A stretch of DNA of 34,244 nt from Gammaproteobacteria bacterium (GTDB taxonomy: Bacteria; Pseudomonadota; Gammaproteobacteria; GRL18): contig JADGEM010000048.1 in NCBI GenBank assembly GCA_016744375.1, positions 1-34,244 on the forward strand, read 5' to 3'. Below, piece after piece: positions 7,650-15,176 of this stretch (its first letter is position 1; each line of letters begins with the position of its first letter). The notes beneath the pieces were generated by a model. That model saw nothing but the letters and a program-made list of their open reading frames with translations. It was not told the origin of the DNA and ran no database searches. A program made the position numbers and the translations under genes.

Positions 7650-8084
7650 AAAATGGAGTGATAAAAAGGAGGGCAGAAAGGATAATTTGTTGGTTTCTTG
7701 GAGTGGGCATTGATTAACTCCGCTTAATGCTATTTAAAACAAAGTACATTTATTATTGTACGATAACCAAACTATTTACTGTAACAAATAATTTATTTAA
7801 GTTTTTTGTCTGTTCTATCACTGGGATGAAATATTTAAACACGTTCTCAGTAAAGATACTGATAGAGAGCAACTCCATCATCACTCATTGATGAATGAAT
7901 ACAGCCTCTTGCGTTAAGTGATGCTCAGAAAATAACCAACAATATAACAATTATTGGTTAAGTGTTAGGAATTATACTGGTGCAAATTTCATAAGTATTT
8001 AGTATTTTATATTAGAAATACTATGAATAAATTTACTTTTTAAGCTATATTTATTAAAAGGCCAGTCTATAATTTAACAATGTG
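7650..8084. other. Intergenic region upstream of the peroxidase/c-di-GMP operon
   Basis: No gene is supported in these ~430 bases. The only clear structure is the inverted repeat TAGTATTT (8000-8007) / AAATACTA (8016-8023) with an 8-nt loop. It lies 60-115 bp before the possible peroxidase starts, the usual place for an operator. No recognisable FNR, OxyR or Fur consensus was seen, and no terminator after the ABC operon. Confidence 0.4.
8000..8023. promoter_or_regulatory. 8-bp palindromic site upstream of the peroxidase operon
   Basis: TAGTATTT at 8000-8007 is mirrored exactly at 8016-8023 (AAATACTA). The centre-to-centre distance of the arms is 16 bp. AT-rich sequence makes chance palindromes common here, so operator function is tentative. 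Confidence 0.3.
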
Positions 8085-9128
8085 ATGTCTGTTTGCATTA
8101 TTATTAATGGTATTTTATATATGTTAATGCGGTTAACTTATCTGTTTATAGTGCTTACATTCCCTCTATTGGTTTTTTCCGGGGGTATTTCCAGCCCAGC
8201 TAGCACCACCAATCACTACAAAAATGAACCGATTTTACCTATTCCTCTCACCATATCTCTAGATGCACGAAAAGTAAAACTGGGAGAACGATTATTTAAC
8301 GATCCTCAACTCTCCCATAATAATTTACTTGCTTGTTCCAATTGCCATCAACTTTTACTCGGTGGTGATGATGGTTTAGCCCGTTCGATAACAAATCAAG
8401 GGAAACCTGACCTGATCAATGCACCTACCGTTTTTAATAGTGTCTATAATTTTCGGCAAACCTGGCGAGGTGCATTCAGAACTCTCGAACTTCAGGCTGA
8501 AGCGGATTTAAAAAACCCCAGACACGGGGCTACTACCTGGGACGAACTTTTACCAAAATTAATTGCAAATGTATATTATAAAAAAACATTCCACTCAATC
8601 TATCCAGAAGGGATTACCAGAAAAACTGTTCTTAATGCGATTGCTACATTTGAAAAATCACTGATAACACCTAATTCAAGATTTGATCAATACCTGCGAG
8701 GTGATGAGTCAGCCATTACTAATGATGAAAAAAAAGGGTATCTTTATTTTAAACAATATGGCTGTATTGCTTGTCATCAAGGTGTTAATGTTGGCGGAAA
8801 TTTATTCCAGAAATTTGGACTGTTTGCTGATTATTTTTCAGTCAGAGGGAATATAAAAAAGGCAGATTATGGCCGGTTTAATGTCACTGGGGAAGAAAAA
8901 GACCGGTTTGTATTTCGGGTTCCAAGTCTAAGAAATGTGGGGGTTACTGCACCTTATTTACATGATGGCAGTTTAGACTCGCTTAGAAAAACTATTGAGT
9001 TTATGGCAATATATCAGCTAGGCACGACTCTCCCTGATGAACACGTTATTAAGCTTGAATTGTTTCTAAATACTCTAACGGGTGAATACAAAGGTCAATC
9101 ATTATTTATGAAAGAAGCCTTAAGATGA
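8085..9128 (+). CDS. Di-haem cytochrome c peroxidase-like protein (CcpA/MauG family)
   Basis: A periplasmic protein of roughly 335-347 residues with two haem c sites: CSNCH near residue 85 and CIACH near residue 228, counted from the GTG at 8082. The C-terminal family signature VPSLRNVGVTAPYLHDGS is intact. Classical members reduce H2O2 to water using electrons from small cytochromes; MauG-like members oxidise protein side chains instead. The start is uncertain: GTG 8082, ATG 8085 and ATG 8121 are all in frame without a good ribosome site. ATG 8121 gives the cleanest signal peptide (MLMRLTYLFIVLTFPLLVFS). The stop overlaps the next start in an ATGA, so the peroxidase and the c-di-GMP protein are co-translated. 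That coupling suggests a sensory partnership rather than plain detoxification. Confidence 0.88.
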   Translation: MSVCIIINGILYMLMRLTYLFIVLTFPLLVFSGGISSPASTTNHYKNEPILPIPLTISLDARKVKLGERLFNDPQLSHNNLLACSNCHQLLLGGDDGLARSITNQGKPDLINAPTVFNSVYNFRQTWRGAFRTLELQAEADLKNPRHGATTWDELLPKLIANVYYKKTFHSIYPEGITRKTVLNAIATFEKSLITPNSRFDQYLRGDESAITNDEKKGYLYFKQYGCIACHQGVNVGGNLFQKFGLFADYFSVRGNIKKADYGRFNVTGEEKDRFVFRVPSLRNVGVTAPYLHDGSLDSLRKTIEFMAIYQLGTTLPDEHVIKLELFLNTLTGEYKGQSLFMKEALR

Positions 9129-11689
9129 CATCAAAAGTTAAAAGTATCCTTATAATTGTAGGTATATTATGCTCAATTAGTGCAATTTACTTTGTAATTA
9201 TTAATAGTAATTTTCAGAAGAATCATAATGAGATTTTGTATGATTTACAAAATCTGAAAAATCTTGATAATAAGTTGGATAAAGATATTTTACTCATCCG
9301 AACAGGCACCATCCGTCATTATGATTACCTGGATAATGGTTTTATAGAAATAGAAAAATCACTTAATAAACTGAATGTATTATTTGTAAATGATTCTATT
9401 AAATCTACTAATATTAAAAAATTGCAGAGCAGGTTATCAGAAAAAATAAAGAGTAAAGAGGCAATGGTCAATACTCTAAAATCAAATATTGGCGTTTTAC
9501 ACAATTCTTTTATGTATTATTCAAATGAAAGTCATCGATTAAGCACGCATTTTCATATGCTTGATTCAGAACAACTATCAAACGAATTAAAATGGATTAT
9601 TTCAACTGAATTACCATTATTCAATACGCTTATTATTAATTTATTAAGTAATCCAACCTCCTCTGACAAGACATCATTTTCAAGGCGTATACAATTTTTT
9701 AACTCAAAAATAAATAATGTTAAAGAAGAAATATTTAATAAAAAATTAAGAATATTAATTTTACACCTGGAGGTAATATTTGAACGAAATTATCTTGTGG
9801 ATGCTGCATTAAATGAAATATCTAACAATAGCCTTATTGAAGTGATTGATAAAATACAGTTAGACTATTTAAATTTGTTTGAGGAAAACCAAAAGAAGAT
9901 AAGTAGTTACCAAAATTTAATTTATATACTATCACTCATCCTGGTGTTTTATTGTTTAAAATTGTTATGGAAGCAATTAAGCACGTTACGTGAAATGAAA
10001 GAAATTGCAGTTCATTTAGGGTATCAAAAACAAGCACTTGATGAACATGCAATTGTCAGCATTACTGATGAAAACGGCATTATATCAGAAGTTAATAAAC
10101 ATTTTTGTGAAACTTTTGGGATTAAGAGAAAAGACATAATTGGCCAAAATCATCATTTGATTAAATCAAATTATCACACAAATGGCTTCTACAAGGATAT
10201 ATGGGAAACAATTACGACTGGTAAAGTGTGGCGAGGTGAAATAAAAGATAAAAACAATGATGGTGAGCTTGTGTGGCTTGATCAAACCATTGTTCCATTT
10301 TTAGATGCTAAGGATGTTATTTACCAATATGTTTCAATTGGCACAGATATTACTAGCCGGAAAAAAATAGAACAGGATATTGAATTTCAGGCCTATCATG
10401 ATGCCTTAACAGAATTGCCCAATAGACGCTTACTAATGGACCGCTTAGAGCAAATGAGTTCATTGTGTCAACTTCATAACCATTTTGGTGGTTTGCTTTT
10501 TATTGATTTAGACAGATTTAAAACCATAAATGATTCATTGGGGCATAAAATTGGTGACAAACTATTGATTCATGTTTCAGAACGTCTTAGTTCATGTATC
10601 GGAATAGAAGGTACAGTAGCAAGACTGGGTGGTGATGAATTTGTCGTTCTTTTACCTGAAGTTAATGATGATATAAATTCTGTTACTCTAGAATTACAGA
10701 ATAAGGCTGATGAAATTATTCGTAAAATCAGAGAACCTTATTTAATAGAGGATCATGTGCTGTATACTTCAGCCAGTATTGGAATTACTCTGTTTCCAGA
10801 TACAACCCAATCATCCGATTGTCTTAAGAATGCAGATATTGCTTTATATAAAGCAAAAGATGCGGGTCGTGATTGTTTCAAGTTTTTTGATGCAAGTATG
10901 CAAGAGGCTGCAGAAGTGCGTTTGTTACTTGAAAACGATCTTCGAGATGCTTTACTCAAAAATGAATTTAAAATGTTTTTTCAACCTCAATATGATTGTG
11001 AGAATACCTTAATTGGTGCAGAATTATTATTGCGTTGGGAGCATCATGAAAAAGGCTTAATATCACCTCAAATGTTTATACCCATTGCTGAAGAAACTGG
11101 CATTATTATAAAAATTGGTACTTGGGTAATGGAACATGGGTTTAAAAAAATAAAATATTGGAACGATCATTACCCTGAGCCATCCACATTAAAACGTATT
11201 GCCATTAATGTGAGCCCTATGCAGTTTATGCAGACTGATTTTATTAATGTAGTTATTCGTTTACTTAAAGAAACTGAAGTTGATCCTCTGCGAGTAGAAT
11301 TAGAAATCACAGAAGGAATGCTGTTTGTAAATATTGATGAAACAATTGAAAAAATAAAACAACTTCAATCTTTAGGGCTTAGTTTTTCAATTGATGATTT
11401 TGGGACTGGATATTCATCCTTGTCGTATTTGAATAGGATGCCGATTGAAAAACTAAAAATTGATCAGTCATTTGTTCGTGATTTACACCTTAATAACAAC
11501 AATGAAACAATTGTTCAAACCATTATTTTTATGGCAAAAAATCTTGGTATGAACGTGATTGCGGAAGGAGTTGAAACAAAAGAAGAACTGGATGCCCTTA
11601 ATGCTATGGGGTGTAATAATTATCAAGGGTATTATTTTAATCGGCCAATGTCTGAGGATGATTTTGAAAAATTACTTAATATTGATTAA
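9125..11689 (+). CDS. Membrane DAHL-like sensor with PAS, GGDEF and EAL domains
   Basis: The 854-residue bifunctional c-di-GMP enzyme has this order: TM ~7-27, an all-helical periplasmic domain ~33-258, TM ~266-284, PAS ~302-415, GGDEF ~420-590, EAL ~605-850. The periplasmic part reads L-D-x-x-L-x-x-D-I-L-L-I-R-x-G then HYDYLD, which resembles the DAHL (double all-helical ligand-binding) domain. GGDEF is intact (RLGGDEF near 500-506), but the RxxD inhibitory site upstream is replaced by GIEG, so product inhibition should be lost. The EAL signature is ELL with the catalytic Glu kept, and DDFGTGYSSL and the late AEGVET motif are present, so hydrolysis is likely. It overlaps the peroxidase gene by 4 nt. 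Inference: the periplasmic domain reads the state of the peroxidase or its substrate. Confidence 0.9.
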   Translation: MTSKVKSILIIVGILCSISAIYFVIINSNFQKNHNEILYDLQNLKNLDNKLDKDILLIRTGTIRHYDYLDNGFIEIEKSLNKLNVLFVNDSIKSTNIKKLQSRLSEKIKSKEAMVNTLKSNIGVLHNSFMYYSNESHRLSTHFHMLDSEQLSNELKWIISTELPLFNTLIINLLSNPTSSDKTSFSRRIQFFNSKINNVKEEIFNKKLRILILHLEVIFERNYLVDAALNEISNNSLIEVIDKIQLDYLNLFEENQKKISSYQNLIYILSLILVFYCLKLLWKQLSTLREMKEIAVHLGYQKQALDEHAIVSITDENGIISEVNKHFCETFGIKRKDIIGQNHHLIKSNYHTNGFYKDIWETITTGKVWRGEIKDKNNDGELVWLDQTIVPFLDAKDVIYQYVSIGTDITSRKKIEQDIEFQAYHDALTELPNRRLLMDRLEQMSSLCQLHNHFGGLLFIDLDRFKTINDSLGHKIGDKLLIHVSERLSSCIGIEGTVARLGGDEFVVLLPEVNDDINSVTLELQNKADEIIRKIREPYLIEDHVLYTSASIGITLFPDTTQSSDCLKNADIALYKAKDAGRDCFKFFDASMQEAAEVRLLLENDLRDALLKNEFKMFFQPQYDCENTLIGAELLLRWEHHEKGLISPQMFIPIAEETGIIIKIGTWVMEHGFKKIKYWNDHYPEPSTLKRIAINVSPMQFMQTDFINVVIRLLKETEVDPLRVELEITEGMLFVNIDETIEKIKQLQSLGLSFSIDDFGTGYSSLSYLNRMPIEKLKIDQSFVRDLHLNNNNETIVQTIIFMAKNLGMNVIAEGVETKEELDALNAMGCNNYQGYYFNRPMSEDDFEKLLNID

Positions 11690-11709
11690 TTAAAGTCATT
11701 AAAATATCA

Positions 11710-11738
11710 TTGACTAGAACGAATGTTCGTTTTATACT
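11710..11738 (+). promoter_or_regulatory. Sigma-70 promoter with TetR operator in the spacer
   Basis: TTGACT (11710-11715) and TATACT (11733-11738) are separated by exactly 17 nt. The spacer is filled by the palindrome AACGAA-TG-TTCGTT at 11718-11731. A repressor bound there would block RNA polymerase. Transcription would begin about 6-7 nt after the -10 box, at or next to the ATG at 11745. Confidence 0.75.
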
Positions 11739-11744
11739 GATTTC

Positions 11745-12341
11745 ATGACTAAAATCAATAAAAAATCAGAGCTTCCTGTTAAAGGAGTGCATGAGCGTGT
11801 TATCAATGCATCCCTGCTCCTGTTTACAAAGCAAGGTTATTTCAATACCTCAGTGCCTGATATTGTGAAAGCTTCTGGCTGTAGTACGGGTTCAATTTAT
11901 CATCATTTTAAAGACAAAGAGGGTATTGCAAGCGCTTTGTATGAAAGCCTGGTCATGCGTATGAATCTGGCACTTGATGAGATAGAAATGCAATTTCCAA
12001 CGTCAAAACAACGATGCCGGGCTGTAATTAAATTATTGTTTCGTATCACAGAAACAGAGCCTGAGGTCATGGAGTTCATTTTATATGCAAAACATAAAGA
12101 ATTTTTACCTGGAAACAGTCCTATTTGTTCATCCAGACCCTTTCAGAAAATGCGTGAATTTGTTACTACTGGAATAACAAATGGTGAGCTTGATCCAGTC
12201 GATGACCTGGTTGCAGCAGCATCACTCTATGGCGGAGCCCTACGTCTGATTTTTTTACGCTTGGATGGCGTAATTAAACATTCATTAATGGATAAACTGG
12301 ACGATGTATGGAAGTGTGCCTGGCGGTCAGTGGCGGCTTAA
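11745..12341 (+). CDS. TetR-family transcriptional regulator
   Basis: A 198-residue repressor. The N-terminal helix-turn-helix lies at residues ~17-63: R-V-I-x-A-S-x-x-L-F, then V-P-D-I-V-K-A-S-G-C-S-T-G-S-I-Y-H-H-F-K-D-K-E. The rest is the variable helical ligand-binding and dimer domain, with one Cys (PICSSR) that could be redox-relevant. The ATG has no ribosome site, and the promoter's -10 box ends 6 nt before it, so the message may be leaderless. Its likely operators are the palindrome in its own promoter and a second copy at 12371-12384, just before the next four genes. It therefore probably represses itself and that module. The inducing ligand is unknown. Confidence 0.9.
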   Translation: MTKINKKSELPVKGVHERVINASLLLFTKQGYFNTSVPDIVKASGCSTGSIYHHFKDKEGIASALYESLVMRMNLALDEIEMQFPTSKQRCRAVIKLLFRITETEPEVMEFILYAKHKEFLPGNSPICSSRPFQKMREFVTTGITNGELDPVDDLVAAASLYGGALRLIFLRLDGVIKHSLMDKLDDVWKCAWRSVAA

Positions 12342-12370
12342 GGTATCTGTTTTTTTATGAGAAAAATTAG

Positions 12371-12384
12371 AACGAACATTCTTT
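12371..12384 (+). promoter_or_regulatory. Second TetR operator, before the DsrE/TlpA module
   Basis: AACGAACATTCTTT matches the complement of the 11718-11731 operator in 13 of 14 positions. It lies 30 bp after the repressor stop and 31 bp before the ATG at 12416. A loose -10-like TAAAGT is at 12391-12396, so the site could cover a second promoter for the following genes. Confidence 0.65.
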
Positions 12385-12415
12385 CTAAGGTAAAGTTAAT
12401 AAGTGGAGAAGTACA

Positions 12416-12847
12416 ATGTTTATGATTGAGTATAAAGATATCGGCTGGCGATATTGGTTGGTCACAGCGATATTACTAACATTCGGTGTTCTAGGTGAGC
12501 CCATTGGCTTTATTCTTGCCATAAGTCTTACTGTGATACAACTTATTCACTTTATTATTAAAGATCGTAATATCACCAGTTTCCCTATACAGGTTCGAGT
12601 ATGGTATCTCATGCTTCTTGTCATTGCATTACCCGAGCCAATGCAACTGGTATTCTGGATACCCTGTATTGGTACTTGGGCTCAAGTTATATTTGGCTAT
12701 TGTACAATGGCTCGGTTTGTCTCCCTTTTGCCCTGGAACAGGGCTGAGTTATTTTCACTGAAATTATTAATAAAAACATTCATTTCCCGCCCAGTGAAAG
12801 GCAGTGTTAAGCAAAGTTTTTCTGCTTCTGATCAATTGCAGAATTAA
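12416..12847 (+). CDS. Conserved inner-membrane protein of unknown function
   Basis: 143 residues with about four hydrophobic segments: WRYWLVTAILLTFGVLG, FILAISLTVIQLIHFII, WYLMLLVIALPEPM, and a segment around IGTWAQVIFGYC. A basic C-terminal tail follows. GGAG stands 7 nt before the ATG. The well-spaced charged and aromatic residues (LPWNRAE after the last segment) suggest a conserved family, probably one seen next to DsrE-like genes, but I cannot name it. It is the first gene after the second TetR operator. A role as membrane anchor or transporter for the exported proteins encoded next is possible but unproven. Confidence 0.7.
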   Translation: MFMIEYKDIGWRYWLVTAILLTFGVLGEPIGFILAISLTVIQLIHFIIKDRNITSFPIQVRVWYLMLLVIALPEPMQLVFWIPCIGTWAQVIFGYCTMARFVSLLPWNRAELFSLKLLIKTFISRPVKGSVKQSFSASDQLQN

Positions 12848-12894
12848 ATAGACACACTCATTTCTACCATTATTTTAACCCCAGGATAATTATT

Positions 12895-13401
12895 ATGAAA
12901 AACAAATTCAATCAATCACAATTTCTCGTCTTGATATTCTTTACTTTTTTATCAACAATGCTGGTCAAAGCTGAAAACATTAATGACTCAGTCGCTTTGG
13001 CAGGTATTAGTCATGCAAAAAGCGTTTTTTTAATTGATTTTACCAACCCTAAAAAGACGGCATTTTATCTTGATATCATTCGTGGCACTCACAAGGGACT
13101 GGAGCGCCAAAATGTTAAATCAGAAATGGTATTAGTTTTTATTGGTAAGACAGTGCAGTATTTAAGCACTGAACCAGATGATGAACTGGCCATGGAATAC
13201 GAGTCTGATTTAGCATCCATCCAAAATTCAATAAAAGAATTTTCGAAACTGGGCGTCAGAATGGAAGTTTGTACAATCGCCACTAAGGTGTTTAATGTTA
13301 AGAATAATTCAATACCCACTGAAATGAGTTTGGTTGGCGATGGCTTTATTTCGCTGATAGGTTGGCAAAGTCAGGGCCATAAGCTGGTTCCAATTTTCTA
13401 A
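12895..13401 (+). CDS. Exported DsrE-like protein
   Basis: 168 residues with a Sec signal peptide (ISTM-type hydrophobic core, cleavage after VKA near residue 26). The mature part has a DsrE/DsrF-like alpha-beta pattern: a first strand (VFLIDFTNPKK), MVLVFIGKTVQYL, and the conserved cysteine in GVRMEVCTIAT. In this superfamily that Cys carries persulfide sulfur in cytoplasmic DsrE/TusD, while periplasmic relatives are of unknown function. An AGGA precedes the ATG by 9 nt. It sits in the TetR-controlled cluster, two genes before a periplasmic thioredoxin-fold protein. A joint role in periplasmic sulfur or thiol chemistry is therefore a reasonable inference, not a demonstrated one. Confidence 0.75.
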   Translation: MKNKFNQSQFLVLIFFTFLSTMLVKAENINDSVALAGISHAKSVFLIDFTNPKKTAFYLDIIRGTHKGLERQNVKSEMVLVFIGKTVQYLSTEPDDELAMEYESDLASIQNSIKEFSKLGVRMEVCTIATKVFNVKNNSIPTEMSLVGDGFISLIGWQSQGHKLVPIF

Positions 13402-13468
13402 AACTCATAAGCTTTTAGCTAAACTAAAAATTTACTTAGAAGTGGCTTAATATATTTGGTGAATTTGT

Positions 13469-13837
13469 ATGGAGTTTTTTAAAGAGGTTGAAGTTTCTAA
13501 TTTAGATCTAAGGAAGTTAAAAAAGTTATTATCCATTAAAAATCTTCCTGTATTATGTCAATCAATTTACTCAGTAATTTTAGATGAACAAACAAATGGT
13601 ATTATTTATTGTCTCTGGGGCGAATTTAAAGTTAATCATGAGGAATTAAAATATGGCATCCGATTTTCACTGCCTGACTGTCCTAATTCACTCGTTTGGT
13701 CAATCACAAATGATAACGAATGTGATAAGATAATCATTCACTGCACTATTAATAAACGGACACATGATAAAGATTTTATTGAATCCATTGAAGAATTTAT
13801 GAGTGATTGGAAAAATGGAATAATGTCGGGTATTTAA
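13469..13837 (+). CDS. Hypothetical protein in the DsrE/TlpA module
   Basis: 122 residues, acidic, no signal peptide and no membrane segment, so cytosolic. I do not recognise the family. It has an alpha-beta look: a strand pair around IIYCLWGEFKV and YGIRFSLP, then a Cys-containing strand DKIIIHCTI, and a helical C-terminus ending EEFMSDWKNG. Its ATG has only a weak GGTGA upstream. The next gene begins 4 nt after its stop, so the two are almost certainly co-translated. That makes it a likely partner or regulator of the hydrolase-TlpA fusion. Confidence 0.6.
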   Translation: MEFFKEVEVSNLDLRKLKKLLSIKNLPVLCQSIYSVILDEQTNGIIYCLWGEFKVNHEELKYGIRFSLPDCPNSLVWSITNDNECDKIIIHCTINKRTHDKDFIESIEEFMSDWKNGIMSGI

Positions 13838-13841
13838 TTTT

Positions 13842-15092
13842 ATGAAAAAAAACTTTTTTAATCTGCTGGCTATCCTTTTTGGAATGTTTTTACCTCAATT
13901 ATGTTCTGCTGAAAGTGAAATCATTGTTCCCATTTCATCCGAAATTGACATTAATGTTGAACGTTTTTCTGCATCTGGAAAATATCTGATTTTATGGCTG
14001 GCTCCAGAATACGGCTTTCGTACTAATCACCGTTTTATGGCCCGCCAGTTAAACGAACAAAAAATTGAAGTTTGGCTCAGCAATATTGCTGAGTCCCTCT
14101 ATCTGCCACAAAGTACCAGTTCACTTAAACAACTGGATGGAAAATATGTGGCAGAACTTATTAATCATGCACAAAAAACAACAGGGAAAAAAATTGTCGT
14201 GGCAGGTGATTCTTATGCCGCAGTGAATGTATTACTTGGTGCACATCAATGGCAACAGAGACATCATCAATCTCAAGACTTTATTGGTGCAATACTTTTT
14301 TCACCTTCAATTTATGCATCCATACCCTCTCTCGGTTTGCCTCCTGAATTCATGTCAATAACTTCTTCAACAAATATTCCAATTATGATTTATCAGGCGC
14401 AGAAAAGCGGCAATATCACCCAATATAAACGTTTAATTGAACAGTTACAGCAGCATAATAATCCTGTCTATTCTAAATTTATCCCTAATGTCAGAAGTCT
14501 TTTTTATACGGAAGAACCAACCAGGGAAATGATAACTAATATAAAATCATTATCACCAAATATCAGAAAAATGATTGCAGTTTTGGAAAAACATCATGTT
14601 CCAGATGTACCGGTTCCATTAACCAATATCCACATAAAAAATAATGGAATTGATCACAGCATTAAAGCATTTAAGGGTAATGATACCCCCAATGCAATCC
14701 AATTAGTTGATGCCTATGGAAATACCTTTAATAAAAAAGATTTTAAAGGACAAATTACGGTTGTTAATTTCTGGGCAACCTGGTGTCCACCTTGTGTCCA
14801 GGAAATACCTTCATTAAATCGTTTAAAAAAGAAAATGGCCGGTGTTCCGTTTGAACTTATTTCAATTAATTATGCAGAAGATAAAGAGACAATTTTAGAG
14901 TTTATGGAAAAAGTAAATGTTGAATTTCCAGTACTACTTGATCAGAATGGAAATTTTGCAAAGAAATGGAATGTCATCACTTATCCTTCAACTTTTATCA
15001 TTGATCCAAGCGGAAAAATTAAATATGGTGTTAATGCTGCAATTGAATGGGATGATCCTGAATTCATCAATAAAATAAAATCATTGCTGTAA
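13842..15092 (+). CDS. Periplasmic alpha/beta-hydrolase-like / TlpA thioredoxin fusion
   Basis: 416 residues. A Sec signal peptide ends at CSA (about residue 23). Residues ~40-260 resemble an alpha/beta hydrolase: the strand KYLILWLAPEYGF, a nucleophile-elbow-like VVAGDSYAA near residue 125, and a later strand PIMIYQA. The usual last Gly of GxSxG is Ala here. Residues ~285-416 are a TlpA/ResA-type thioredoxin domain with VVNFWATWCPPC and the cis-Pro loop ITYPSTFIIDP. TlpA-type proteins reduce periplasmic disulfides, for example in cytochrome c maturation. The fusion is unusual and implies that the two activities act on one target. It is the last gene of the TetR-controlled module. Confidence 0.85.
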   Translation: MKKNFFNLLAILFGMFLPQLCSAESEIIVPISSEIDINVERFSASGKYLILWLAPEYGFRTNHRFMARQLNEQKIEVWLSNIAESLYLPQSTSSLKQLDGKYVAELINHAQKTTGKKIVVAGDSYAAVNVLLGAHQWQQRHHQSQDFIGAILFSPSIYASIPSLGLPPEFMSITSSTNIPIMIYQAQKSGNITQYKRLIEQLQQHNNPVYSKFIPNVRSLFYTEEPTREMITNIKSLSPNIRKMIAVLEKHHVPDVPVPLTNIHIKNNGIDHSIKAFKGNDTPNAIQLVDAYGNTFNKKDFKGQITVVNFWATWCPPCVQEIPSLNRLKKKMAGVPFELISINYAEDKETILEFMEKVNVEFPVLLDQNGNFAKKWNVITYPSTFIIDPSGKIKYGVNAAIEWDDPEFINKIKSLL

Positions 15093-15176
15093 AAAGGACA
15101 CTTGCTTAAATTATGCTTTTGGAGTTTTTAAAAGTATTCTTTAGTTAAGAGAAATTATATGTTGTAACGATTTACT

